Assembly: GCA_963585895.1 (NCBI GenBank)
Contig: CAUZXS010000150.1
Span: 124,001 to 188,000, forward strand
DNA length: 64,000 nt
Reading direction: 5' to 3'
Origin: Sepioteuthis lessoniana
Taxonomy: Eukaryota; Mollusca; Cephalopoda; Myopsida; Loliginidae
A program made the translations under genes and the position numbers. The notes under the pieces were generated by a model. That model saw nothing but the letters and a program-made list of their open reading frames with translations. It was not told the origin of the DNA and did not search any database. Below are positions 43,081 through 53,759 of this stretch, piece after piece. Every line of letters begins with the position of its first letter. The stretch's first letter is position 1.

Positions 43081-43159
43081 GTTGAGGTACTTATGATAGT
43101 TAAATGTCACCATTTTGAAATGACTCAGCATGTATATCAGTCTAAGTTGACACAGAAGA

Positions 43160-43430
43160 AAATTCTGCCAGTCCGGTCAGCTTGGTTTAGCGGACTGTAT
43201 ACCCCTGCAGAAGGGAAAGATAGCCCCACTTCCAAAAAAAAAAAAAAAAAAAAAAAAGAAGCAGTGACCTGGGTTTGACACCAAACTGCATCTGATAGTG
43301 AGGCCTTAGTTCTGGAGATCTGGGAAGTGTGTAGTATCCCTTCATTGCCATTACTCCCAGGTTCACTCTCACCTGGAGTACCTGTTAGGGTCCCATCTAT
43401 GGGTCATATCGATCTCTTAAAAAATTATTC
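43160..43430 (+). mobile_element. Element-B head variant with poly-A
   Basis: GTCAGCTTGGTTTAGCGG, a run of about 24 A (43234-43257) and GACACCAAACTGCATCTGA; subtype of 24376. Confidence 0.6.
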
Positions 43431-43619
43431 ATATGTGATAGAAGTCTTCAGAAACTGCACTAAAGATGTAAGCATAAACATCCAATAAATGCTATTCTCT
43501 AGGCATAAAATAACCCTAGACAGGTTGAAATGCCATTAAAATCAATCTATAGATATAAATCATTCTTTTAGGACAATTGTTTGTTATTCAACAACGTTTA
43601 TCTAATGTTTAAACAAAAC

Positions 43620-43750
43620 AAGGAAGGTAATAATCTTTCTATCTTACAGTTATGGGTTAAATAGTACCATTAATGTCCTTCTACGAGAATGGCTTTGACA
43701 ATAAATAACCAGCAAAGGTTGATCTACCATTAAATAAAGAAGCAAAACTA
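43620..43750 (+). mobile_element. SINE-C 3' half
   Basis: GTTATGGGTTAAATAGTACC, TTCTACGAGAATGGCTTTG, degraded hairpin and AAATAAAGAAGC. Confidence 0.65.
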
Positions 43751-43779
43751 AAAAAAGAAAGAAGATACAAAAAGAGTGT

Positions 43780-44165
43780 TGGTTGGTTGGTTTGGTTTTA
43801 TAATATATCAACCTTTTAAGGTTATTTAATGCCAAATCTTTTATATATATATATATATATATATGATTTAGTTGGGTTTGGTTGGATTTTATGGCATATC
43901 AACCATTGTAGGTTATTTAATGCCAAATCCTCTTTATACATATATATTAAACATACAAGATTTGGTTTGGTTGGGTTTTATGGCATATCAACCATTGTAG
44001 GTTATTTAATGACAAATCCTCTTAATACATATCTATTAAATATACAAGATTTGATTTGGTTGGGTTTTATGCCATATCAACCATTATAGGTTATTTAATG
44101 CCTATATACTTTATGCATATATACTAAATATAAAGGGTTTGGTTTGGTTTGGTTTTATGGCATAT
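43780..44165 (-). repeat. Hairpin-tail array, minus, about five units
   Basis: Units GGTTTGGTTGGGTTTTATGG / CATATCAACCATTGTAGGTT / ATTTAATGCCAAATCCTC with TATATATTAAA spacers; (TA)n at 43843-43863. Confidence 0.82.
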
Positions 44166-44169
44166 CCTC

Positions 44170-44540
44170 TTCATAGCTTGAAATAAAAATGTTTTTGACT
44201 ATTAAACTGTATTTACATTTAAACTGTGACCGTATGCTAAATTGAATTGTTTGAAATGGAACTTTTTTCGATATTGAAACTCTACTTAAAGTAAAGTGAA
44301 TTGTTTAATATAGAACTGTTTTGACATTTAACTGTGCGTAAACAAAATCTATACTTATACTTAGCTGAATTAGAACTATTTAAATAAAGTGAATAACTTG
44401 AAATAGAAATGTTTTTGACTATTAAACTGTGTACTCATGCTAAACTGAATTGTTTGAAATAGAACTGATTATTTGTTTAAAAATGGATTTGATATTAAAT
44501 AGCCTACAAAGGTTGATATGCCATTAAACTTAACTCACAA
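44170..44540 (+). mobile_element. Element-B body and hairpin tail
   Basis: GTTTGAAATAGAACTG repeats and hairpin GATATTAAATAGCC / GGTTGATATGCCATTAAAC. Confidence 0.6.
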
Positions 44541-44654
44541 ATCAATCGTACATGACTCATCTCTCGTGTCATAAACTGGAACAGACAGTTGCGATTAAAA
44601 CAAAAAGTAATCAGTGTTCATTCGAGTTCAGCATGTACATTTTTTATCAGTAAT

Positions 44655-44910
44655 AAATCAAGTCAACATAATAAGATGGTTTCCCTTGACTCTCTCACAC
44701 TATTCATCCCTATCAGCCATCACTCTCAGTAGGTCATCTAGACGGCATTCTAGATAGCCAACACTGGTGTGTTCATGTGTTGGAGCCCACAGAGGAATGT
44801 TGCTTATGGGGTCATCTTTACTTTCGTCAGCAGAGCCCAGCATGCCCTGGTTGTATTACTTTGATGTTTTGTGAGATAGGAGGTAAGTGGCCATACAACT
44901 GCTATTTTTT
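44655..44910 (-). pseudogene. Divergent RT-family C-terminal fragment (subfamily 2)
   Basis: On the minus strand reads PPISQNIKVIQPGHAGLC, then SKDDPISNIPLWAPTHEHTS and DDLLRVMADRDE. Related to, but clearly different from, the main RT copies; its partner is at 46396. Confidence 0.6.
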
Positions 44911-44979
44911 TGGTGCATTTATAAATAGTCATACTGCATTTATAAATATGCTGCATTTATAAATAGTCATACAAAAAAT

Positions 44980-45245
44980 CCATCATATGGGCTCTGAATT
45001 ATATTAGCCCTGTTAGTGGTGTTTAGAATATGACAACTGCATTCTCATCAGAGGGGGTAACCCCCATCTCACTAAAAAAGAAATGCAGCTGAGATGACTT
45101 AAAGGCATCTGATGTTGAGGTCCTTGTTTTGGAGTATAGGATAGTGTGTAGTTAACCTTCATTGCCATTCCTTTTGGATCCATTCTGATCTGAAGAGGTA
45201 ATATCTATTAGGCTTCCCTTTGTAGGTTAAATAAATCTGTTCAAA
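44980..45245 (+). repeat. Old diverged element-B head
   Basis: TAGAATATGACAACTGCATTC, GGCATCTGATGTTGAGG and CATTCTGATCTGAAGAGG keep the head order. Confidence 0.45.
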
Positions 45246-45349
45246 AATTATTCCCTATTCCCATTCAATGAGAATACCCAATAGCTTATAATTGCAAATT
45301 AAATCGTTACTTGAAAAAACATACAAGTCAAAATTAATTATATTTTACA

Positions 45350-45610
45350 GGCTCATTGGCCTAGTGGGTAGAGTGTTTGCCAATGGTCCAGGAGACCTGT
45401 GTTCAATCCCAGGTCGCGTCATACCAAAGACTTTAAAAATGGTACTTGATACCTCGTAGCTTAACACTCAGCAATATAAGGTACATATCGAGGGTAAAGT
45501 GGAGCAATCCAGGGAAAGGAGTAGCGCCCTTCCCTACACCTTGGTGTAGTAGCTATTGAAAAGGAAGCCTTCTGGTCGCCCTTGACTACAGTCGCCAACT
45601 TTACTTACTT
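45350..45610 (+). mobile_element. SINE-D, reference copy
   Basis: A box TGGCCTAGTGGGTAGAG (45357-45373), B box TGTTCAATCCC (45400-45410), 3' end CGACTACAGTCGCCAACTTT. Confidence 0.87.
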
Positions 45611-46030
45611 TATTTAGGGAACAAAAGAAATGGTCAATTTAATTTATGTAAGATTTTATTCCTATTTCAATTTGTGTGTCTGTTAAAATAGTTTTTTGAA
45701 TCTAAGAAAATAAAAATTATCTTACGCTATAGTTACGAAGAAAACAATTTTATCAAACCAATTTAAAAATTAGTCAGCCGAGATAAAAATGAGTCACAAA
45801 TTTTAATCGGCATAAATAAAATCAAGTACTCTTCAAAATTTATTGAAAATATGTCATAAAGTATAACTGCCTTTTGCTTTGTGACAATTGGATAATTTCA
45901 ACTATCTATAAATGTTCTTTAAGTGCCTTGAACCGATTTCAAATTTGATGGATATGAACGTTGATCGGTCACATAATTCTCTGAAGTTTTTTAAAAGTAA
46001 ATATTCAGACAGTAAAATTTGGGTGAATCT
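45611..46030. other. Unique intronic sequence
   Basis: AT-rich, nothing recognised. Confidence 0.4.
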
Positions 46031-46034
46031 TGCT

Positions 46035-46265
46035 ATTCTTATGAAGATCAAAGGGCACCTTGGCTGGTGTTTTGGTTAGAAAACTAAACTAGCAAACTTT
46101 CATGAATGAGTTTGAGCCTCATTGGGTGCCCCATTCATATGGGTTGTGCCATATCTCCGCAAAAGCTTAGTGAATTATTAAGGGCACTTCGGGTGGTGTT
46201 ATGGTTAACAAGCTAGACTAGCAAACCTTCACAAGTAAATTTGTGTCTCTTTTGTTTGCTAAAGA
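46035..46265 (+). mobile_element. SINE-E, two head units in tandem
   Basis: Unit GGGCACCTTGGCTGGTGTTT, CTAAACTAGCAAACTTTCATG, GAGTTTGAGCCTCATTGGG, then GGGCACTTCGGGTGGTGTTATGG repeats the head at 46180. B-box-like GAGTTTGAGCCTC. Other copies: 10446, 18845 and 53045. Confidence 0.6.
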
Positions 46266-46284
46266 TTATTATTATTTAATTGAA

Positions 46285-46395
46285 TTGTTTAGTTTGGTTT
46301 CTTTGTTCAGTGGCATATAAACCTTTATGGGTTATTTAATGCCAAAGTCATCCTAAAAGAAAAACAGAAATAGTACTATTTAACCCATAGCAGGG
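46285..46395 (-). mobile_element. SINE-C 3' half
   Basis: GGTTTCTTTGTTCAGTGGC, hairpin CATATAAACCTTTATGGGTT and TACTATTTAACCCATAGCAG. Confidence 0.62.
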
Positions 46396-46576
46396 ATGAC
46401 CTAATAAGTAACATATCCTTGTGGATTCCTATACATGAACACTCCAGTGTTGGCCACTAACTTCCCATCTCACAAAACATCAAAGTACAATGAACAAGAC
46501 ATGCTGGACACTGCTGATGAAAGTAGAGATAACCTCCTAAGCAACGTTCTGCTGTGGACTCCTGCACATAGACACA
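46396..46576 (+). pseudogene. Divergent RT subfamily 2, first part
   Basis: Reads LPSHKTSKYNEQDMLDTADE, then SRDNLLSNVLLWTPAHRHT, and is interrupted by an insertion at 46577; resumes at 46866. Confidence 0.68.
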
Positions 46577-46865
46577 CCATCATCATCATCATGTCGTGCT
46601 GCTAGCACAGATATCCCTGACCGTCTCTCGCCACATGTCCCTATCATTCATCGTCTCTGGCAGGTCTTCAGGGCTACATCCCGTATCCTCACATAGCTGC
46701 TGTATGTATGTTCGAGCTGGTCGTCCTGTTTTTCCTTGGCCATATGCGGGGGTCCATAGGAGTACATCACTTATGAGTTCGTCCTTGCTTCTCCAGCAGT
46801 GTCCGGCATGTCTGGTTCATCTAACTTGGATAGTTTTCATGATGAGAGGCAGGTGGCCATATAGT
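46577..46865 (-). pseudogene. Main-family RT copy nested in subfamily 2
   Basis: 289-bp 5'-truncated 3' end with (CAT)n at its left; TAGACACA flanks both sides (46569-46576 and 46866-46873). Minus reading includes SKDELISDVLLW and RMWP-region remnants; TGA of the shared-stop site at 46819-46817. Confidence 0.87.
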
Positions 46866-47035
46866 TAGACACATCAGTATTGGTTTTCTTGCAAGAACTT
46901 ACATTCATCAGCACTGTGTGGACACTGAATGCAGTCTAGAGGACCTACAAAAAGTGATGGTTGATAGGGATGAATGGGGCAAGAGGGTCAAGGGAAACCA
47001 TCTTATTAGCCTGACTTGATGATGATGATGATGGT
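46866..47035 (+). pseudogene. Divergent RT subfamily 2, second part
   Basis: Continues TYIHQHCVDTECSLEDLQKV and MVDRDEWGKRVKGNHL, then (ATG)n at 47018-47032, the same kind of tail as the main family. Confidence 0.7.
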
Positions 47036-47224
47036 GATGATTTATTACTGATAAAAAAATGTATGTGCTGAACTTGATTACTTTTTTACTGATTACATTT
47101 TTTAATCTCAACTGTCTGTTCCAGTTAATGACCTGAGAGATGAGTCATATATGAATTTTGAATTTTTGTAAAAACGTATTCAAAGGGAAAAAAAGAAGCA
47201 AAGATGAGGATTTCAGTAATATTG

Positions 47225-47812
47225 GGTTGGTTGGGTTTTATGGCATATCAACCTTTGTAGGTTATTTAATGCCAAATCCATTTTTATGAAAATAATCAGT
47301 TCTATTTCAAACAATTCAGTTTAGCATAAGTACAGTTTAATTGTGAAAAACATTTCTATTTCAAGCTATTCGTTTTATTCAAACAGTTCTAATTCAGCTA
47401 TTTCACTTTAGTACAAGTATTTTGTTTACACAGAGTTAAATGTCAAATCAGTTCTATATAAAACAATTCAATTTAGTGTAAATACAATTTCGATGTCAAA
47501 AAACAGTTTTATTTCAAATAATTCAGTTTAGCATAAGCATACCGTTTAAATGTAAGTTTCAGTTTAGCATAAGTATGCTGTTAGTTCTATTTAACCCATA
47601 GATAGGGCCCTATCAGGTGCTACTATTCCGGGCCACGGTAGACCTGGGAGCAATGGCAATGAAGGGGTGCTCCGTATTCCCCAAAGCCCCAGTATTACTG
47701 GAACCACACTATCAGATTGTTTAGTGTCATATCCAGGACACTGGTTGGGGGGTGGTGTCTTACTCCTCTGCAGAGAAGCAGTTGGTGTATTCTACAGCCC
47801 CAGCTGACTCGG
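47225..47812 (-). mobile_element. Element B, minus, complete order
   Basis: Hairpin ATGGCATATCAACCTTTGTAGG, body, head from GGGCCCTATCAGGTGCTAC to CCCCAGCTGACTCGG. About 588 bp. Confidence 0.8.
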
Positions 47813-48130
47813 CAAATTAACATTGAGGACTAAGTCAACTGAACGCAGTCAACCATTATAGAAGCTGGATAAATAAAAAAAACTTTGGGTCAGCCAAATT
47901 TGAAATATAAATGACTGGAAAAAAATGCACAGTTTATGAGAAAACGTGAAAAGAAGCAGTAAAAAATGGGAAAGTCCACAAACATTTCTCATTTCAAAGG
48001 TCAAATAAAAAGGATTGATTTTTAATGGCATTTCAAATGATCTAGGATTATTTTTGGTCAAGAAGCTCAGGAACTGAATACATTCAATATCTATATTTAC
48101 GTTTTTGTGTCATTGTTTCTTAAGAGTTTT
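47813..48130. other. Unique intronic sequence
   Basis: No recognised element or exon. Confidence 0.4.
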
Positions 48131-48469
48131 ATGATATCAAGTATTCTTATCAAATACAAATAATTTACAGGCAATTTTATGGTTTTAAGTATTGCTATCT
48201 AATACTAATAATTGTTTCAAGAAATTATTTCAATTTAATAATAGTTATTTGCACACAGTTATATCTTCTTTTAAATTTTTATTCATTTATTTATTCATTT
48301 TTTTTAAATAAATAAATGTTTCTATTTTCTTGCCTCTGAGGTTATCATTATGCGGAAGCATATCTCCAATCTTCTTGGGAAGACATGACCTTCCTTGTAG
48401 GTAACTGAGCCCTCTGTAAGAGTATGGATGTAACTTACAAAGCACATCTGGTTAAATGGCCGTGCAATT

Positions 48470-48928
48470 GCCATGACTAGTTAATTTGGCATTGCTGGTG
48501 TGCCATGTGGACCAGTAGCTCAGTGGTAGAGTTCTGGGTCTGCATTCTGTTGTTGCTGGTTCGACCTTTAGTGGGGGTGATCACACTATACACTGCTGAT
48601 GAAACTTAATAAGGTTGAAACAGTTGTTCAGGGGTTCTGTATGTCGCACACAGTGATTGCCAGATTTTCTGGTCATGGTAATACAATTAATACAAGTTAA
48701 TTTGGCATTGCTGGTGTGCCATGTGGACCAGTAGCTCAGTGGTAGAGTTCTGGCTCTGCATTCTGTTGTTGCTGGTTCGACCTTTAGTGGGGGTGATCAC
48801 ACTATACACTGCTGATGAAACTTAATAAGGTTGAAACAGTGATTGCCAGATTTTCTGGTCATGGTAATATAATTCATAATTTTCTGGTCATTTTCTGGTC
48901 ATGGTAATATAATTCATAATTCTATCTT
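48470..48928 (+). mobile_element. tRNA-like element, tandemly duplicated
   Basis: First unit from CCATGACTAG (48471) to CTGGTCATGG (48670-48679). Box A TAGCTCAGTGGTAGAG (48516-48531) and box B GGTTCGACC (48558-48566) are near consensus. A second, nearly identical unit lacking the left end follows at about 48690-48870, then two short repeats of the 3' end. Related copy with LTR at 21141. Confidence 0.75.
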
Positions 48929-49010
48929 TAAGTAACAATTCTTAATACGAATACTTAATAGTTATATGGTATCAAGTGACACTATCGAATAGCCATAGAT
49001 TTTCGTGAAT

Positions 49011-49429
49011 CGGTGAGAGAAATTAATGCACCCCTTGGACGCTAACTAAACAGCTGAAGAAGAAGCTAGACGGCAATTACACAAGAATGTTGAGAGCAAT
49101 ATTGAACAAATCCTGGCGGCAACACCCCACAAGGCACCAGCTATACGGCCACTTGCCTCCCATCATGAAAACTATCCAAGCTAGATGAACCAGACATGCA
49201 GGACACTGCTGGAGAAGCAAGGACGAACTCATCAGTGATGTACTCCTATGGACCCCTGCATATGGCCAAGCAAAAGCGGGATGACCAGCTCAAACATACA
49301 TACAGCAGCTATGTGAGGATAAGGGATGTAGCCCTGAAGATCGGCCAAAAGCGATGAATGATAGGGAGAAGTAGCGAGAGAGGGTCAGGGATATCCGTGC
49401 TAGTGGCACGACATGATGATGATGATGAG
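49011..49429 (+). pseudogene. Non-LTR retroelement copy, 10-bp target duplication
   Basis: AGCCATAGAT occurs before (ending about 48996) and after (ending about 49444) the copy. Reads WTLTKQLKKKLDGNYTRMLR, TGA at 49196-49198, then RHAGHCWRSKDELISDVLLW. The 5' junction has about 30 bp (TTTCGTGAATCGGTGAGAG..) that belongs to neither host nor RT. Confidence 0.8.
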
Positions 49430-49444
49430 GAGGAAGCCATAGAT

Positions 49445-50100
49445 GACTCTCTAAAAGATACTACCACTCTGGGTTAGAGTGGACCTGGGGGTAATGGCAA
49501 TAAAGAGGTTCCCTATACTCCGCATCCTGAAGACCACTTTTTTTTTGTGATGGATCTTACCCAAAAGGATTTGAAGATGACACATAAAACCGTAAGAAAA
49601 TATCATTTATGGACATTAAAATTTGTAGTAGATGTTGAGTTAGGAGGAGGACAAGAAATTTCCAGAACATGAAACCAGAAAGGTAAAAACAAAACAGCTC
49701 TGTAGATATTTCTCAAGAACACGCCGAAAAAAAAAAATACACCTGGGATGGTTGTGAAGAAGACATCTAATGAATGTAACCAAATACATTTTAATGGCAA
49801 CAGAAAATCAACACTATAAAAATCGAACAGGTGTTTGTATAGAATATGTGGCTTTTCAGGAACGTGAGAAAAGGTACACAGTAAAGTATGATAACAAACA
49901 AATATAACATGCATATATCTGCTACTTCAGTATCTCTGGGTTCTTGGAACTGCTGAGAAAACTGCCGTTCCTAAAGCGAGTCTTGCAGTTAAAATAAACA
50001 AAGGGAGAGCATGGCCCTTGATTGGAAATTCGGAACGCAGGAGTCAGGTGACCAAAATGTTTTGCATGATGGGAAAAATGTAAACTATTGTCTTTATTTT
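49445..50100. other. Element-B head remnant, then unique sequence
   Basis: 49430-49560 is a minus head (CTACCACTCTGGGTTAGAGTGG); the rest is unassigned DNA, including T/A runs. Confidence 0.45.
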
Positions 50101-50182
50101 TATTATTTTCCACATATATTTTTGATTTTAATTCTGAATTATTTCTCGTACCACCATAATACTTATTTGTACACAACTATAG

Positions 50183-50375
50183 TAAGTGATGTTCTCCTAT
50201 GGACCCCCTCACATGGCCGAGCAAAAGCAGGGCGACCAGCTCGAACCTACATACATCAGCTCTGTGAGGATACGGGATGTAGCCCTGAGAACCTGCCAGA
50301 AGTGATGAACGATAGGGAGGAGTGGCAAGAGAGGGTCAGGGATATCCGTGCTGGCGGCACGATGAGATGATGATG
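50183..50375 (+). pseudogene. Short RT-family copy between 66-bp direct repeats
   Basis: Reads SDVLLWTPSHGRAKAGRPAR, TYIHQLCEDTGCSPENLPEV, ERVRDIRAGGTM and (ATG)n. The flanks 50116-50182 and 50376-50444 are the same sequence with about seven differences (ATATTTTTGATTTTAATTCT and so on). Confidence 0.82.
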
Positions 50376-50444
50376 ATATTTTTCATTTTAATCCTGAATT
50401 TTTTCTTGTACAACCATAAAACTTATTTGCACACAACTATATAG

Positions 50445-51080
50445 TTTCAAGTATTCCTAAATTACAAATAATTTTCAAACAAATATATTAAACCAATAGA
50501 CGAGACTTTGACAGGTAATACGACTGTAGATCAAAACCTGGGACTAATAATAATGTTGGTATACTTGATATCAACAAAAATATTTAGTCAAATCCTCACT
50601 CACTGAGTACTAATATTAGCCTTAGTATATCTGTGATATACTAACATCAAACACAATGGAAGGAGAGACAAGATAAACACATTTGTGCATATAAGATCAT
50701 TTGACGTTTTATGTACATAATATACTCACTAATGATATCAAGAAAGAAATAATACACAAACTTTTCCCAGCAACTAGATATATACACACGTACTGTTCGA
50801 TGAACAAGCAGTATGTAAAAGGGGTACAAAAATGGTAAAAGGTTTACTTGGTGAGAAAAAGTAAAATAGTCACGTGCTTTTACCGTTCTCTGGTAGGGTT
50901 CGAGAGCATCTCTCCTGCTTAGAATCAAAAGAAGTCCAGAATGCCCCACAGGACACTCAATGGACACACCCATTTCTGAGGAAAAAAATCGTTTTTTTTA
51001 GTAATGAAATAGTTGTTAAAGGATTTTCTGTTTTTTTTCTTCTTCTGAGCAATGTTAAGTATGGCAGCTCATAGATAAGG
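50445..51080. other. Unique intronic sequence
   Basis: Element-B body remnants to about 50530, then unassigned. A 108-codon minus frame (50973-50647) has no family signature. Confidence 0.4.
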
Positions 51081-51082
51081 TA

Positions 51083-51981
51083 CAAAGTTCCCAAACTTTT
51101 TTTGTATAGGCATTTACAATTGTCGTAGACTCTTGAAAATGAAGTATCTTATTGGTATACATCTTATGAGATGACTGACCAATTTATATGATTTCAGGTT
51201 CAAATGAACAGCTAGAGCAGGAATTGGAACACACCCTACTAAAGCCTGATAGTCACTGCTGGTGACTTTCGAAAATGCAATCTGGACGTGAGCACACTTT
51301 AGAAGAACGATATGCAATAAAATTGTGTTTTAAACTTGGACAAAATGTCACAGAAACGTGTGGAATGCTTCAGACTGCATTCCGACCATCTTGCATGAAT
51401 CGAGCATCAGTGTTTGAGTGGCATAAGAGCTTCAAGGAAGGTAGGGAGTCTGTGAGGGATGATGAGAGGTGTGGGAGGAGTAAGGAAGTCAATACACCAG
51501 AGTTGATTGGCCAAAGGGCTAAGGTTAGGGTTACTATGTTGAGGCTTTAAGGGAGTTCAGGAAGAGATTCCTAGGGAAGAGGCCAGCACTCTTCAAATCG
51601 GGTCAGTGGCATTTCCAGCAGGACAATGCATTAGTCCACAACTCCATCCTTGTCACAGGCTATTTGACCAAGATGGGCATCAAGACAGTTCCTTACCCTC
51701 TCTACAGTCCAGACCTTGCTCCCTGTGACTTTTGCTTAATCCCTAAGCTCACAGGCTGTCGTTATGAGACAATTGGGGAGATGAAAGAGGCTGTGACGAA
51801 GGTCACTGACACGCTCCCAGTAGAGGACTTCCATGGGGCGTTCCAGAAGTTGTTGGAACGGTACAACAAGTGCATTGCAGTCGGAGGAGATTACTTCGAA
51901 GGGGACTAGAGTTTCATGCGTGTACTATCAATAAAAGTGCCCATACGAAAAAAAGTCTAGAAACTTATCGTATGCACCTCG
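51083..51981 (+). mobile_element. Mariner copy M4 (shared deletion, best N-terminus)
   Basis: About 899 bp, right TA at 51982-51983, left TA probably 51081-51082. Frame 51275-51550 (91 codons) starts MQSGREHTLEERYAIKLCFK and gives the helix-turn-helix N-terminus, with [18 protein letters not shown], up to the shared junction PELIGQRAKVRVTMLRL and a stop. A second frame (51664-51909) gives YSPDLAPCDFCLIPKLTG to EGD. The first catalytic Asp is deleted. Confidence 0.9.
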
Positions 51982-51983
51982 TA

Positions 51984-52435
51984 AATGTATAAATTCTAAG
52001 TTGAATTTAAGTCTCTTTTTAAAATAGAAATGCATTGACCTTTATTTTATTGGAAGAATGAAGTGAATCAGTTTTTTCCTTCAAAGTGAGAAGAACGTCT
52101 TTTTTAAAAAAATGTATTTCCGTTCCCCATTCCAATAAAACAGGAAGCAGATGTTTGATCTGATAAGTTGTAAAGAAAATAATCGTATTTATTTCAAGGT
52201 TTGACTTGACAAAATGAAACGGGAAAATATTTTCACTAAAAGACAACAAAGAAACTCCTTGCCCACAAAAATGACGTATCCTAATTTTTCCCATGCGAAA
52301 GTCTTCCCTAACTTTACAAAAGTTCGCTTCTTGTCACCTAATTTTTACGAAAAAAATATATTAGTATAGTTCTTCGCTTTTCGAAATGTAAAACGAATAA
52401 GCGATTACGATTAAATCACGCTTAAACGTTTCTCA
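51984..52435. other. Unique intronic sequence
   Basis: No recognised element. A 91-codon minus frame is unsupported. Confidence 0.4.
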
Positions 52436-52439
52436 CAAG

Positions 52440-52975
52440 ATTGGTTTGTTTTGTTTATTTTTATGGCATGTCAACCATTATTGGTTATTTAATGCCAAAT
52501 CCTGTTTACATATATATTAAATACGTCAGTTGGTTGTTTAGTTTTACGGCGTATCAACCATTTTTGGGTAATTTACCACCGAATTAAGTCATTTTGATAA
52601 AAGTTCAAACATTTCAGTTTAGTATAAGTACAGATTTTTGTTTACACACAGTTAAATGTCAAAACAGTTCTATTTCAAACAATTCAGTTTAGCATAAGTA
52701 CACATTTTCAATGTAAAAAACTTCCAATTCAAACAATTCAGTTTAGCTTAAGTATAGAGTTTAGTTCTATTTGACCCATAGATAGGATCCTATCAGTTGC
52801 TACCACTCCGGGCCAGAGTAGATCTGGGAGCGATGACAATGAAGGGGTACTCCGTATTCCTCCCAAAGCTCCGGTATTACTGGAGTGTCACCATCAGATT
52901 GGTTTAGTGTCATATCCAGGACAATCGTTGGGGGAGTCTCATCCCTCTGCAGAGATTAGGCTATTAAACATATAG
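52440..52975 (-). mobile_element. Element B, minus, with two hairpin units
   Basis: Hairpins at 52455-52500 and 52535-52580, body, head to GGGGGAGTCTCATCCCTCTG; the last part of the head is lost. Confidence 0.72.
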
Positions 52976-53044
52976 GATTTGTTAACATTTTGTAGATAAC
53001 ATTTTTAAATAAGTCTGAGCTCATTTTTTGTACACAGCTAAGTG

Positions 53045-53195
53045 GTATTTCTATCCCACACGGATGGTTTAATGGTTTGCAAGCTAGACTAGCAAACCCT
53101 CACGAGTGAGTTCGAGTCTCATTGGGTGTCCCATTCTAATGGCCTTGTGCCACATCTAAGCAAAAGGCTGAGTAAAATTACGACTTGCCTAATCC
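53045..53195 (+). mobile_element. SINE-E
   Basis: GATGGTTTAATGGTTTGCAAG (A box), CACGAGTGAGTTCGAGTCTC (B box), ATTGGGTGTCCCATTCTAATG. Confidence 0.68.
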
Positions 53196-53199
53196 ATTC

Positions 53200-53460
53200 A
53201 TCAGATAAAGTTTGACTCTTTTAAAATGAATCATCGACTATTTTTTTTTTTTCCTTTGGTACAATTTTAAAGCTACAGGTTTCTCAAATCATTTGGTATG
53301 CAGCCATTGACAAATATATTCAAACCTTTAATCAACAACTAATTGTGAACGTGATAAACTTTTCTAAGAGTACAAACTTCAAGAGGACAAATTCGGCGAC
53401 AGACAAAAGGAGTGCAGAAATAAATAAATAAATAAATAAATATTCAAAGTTCTTTAAAAT
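53200..53460. other. Unique sequence with (AAAT)n
   Basis: (AAAT)6 near 53420-53442; otherwise unassigned. Confidence 0.5.
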
Positions 53461-53461
53461 T

Positions 53462-53750
53462 TTAGATGATTAGTTTGGTTTTATGGCATTTCAATCATTG
53501 TCGGTTACTTAATGCCAAATCCATTTTATACATATAAACAATCCTATTTCAGCCAAAGTACAGTTTTTGTTTAGACACGGTTAAATGTCAAAACAATTCT
53601 ATTTCAAACAATTCAGTTTAGCATAAGTACACAGTTTAGTTCTCTTTGACAAAGGGGTAAGACCTCCCCGGGCCAGGGAAGTCTTAACTCTCTACAGAGA
53701 CGCAGTCGGTGTATTTTTATACAGATCTATTTGATCCTCGGATTAGACTT
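53462..53750 (-). mobile_element. Element B, minus, short
   Basis: Hairpin TTATGGCATTTCAATCATTG, body, and a head deleted internally (GTTCTCTTTGAC joined to GGGGTAAGACC). Confidence 0.6.
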
Positions 53751-53759
53751 TGATAGAGC

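Noticed and set aside
48511..48566. Functional tRNA gene
   Set aside because: A and B boxes are good, but acceptor and anticodon stems do not pair and the unit is repeated with inverted ends; it is a tRNA-derived repeat.
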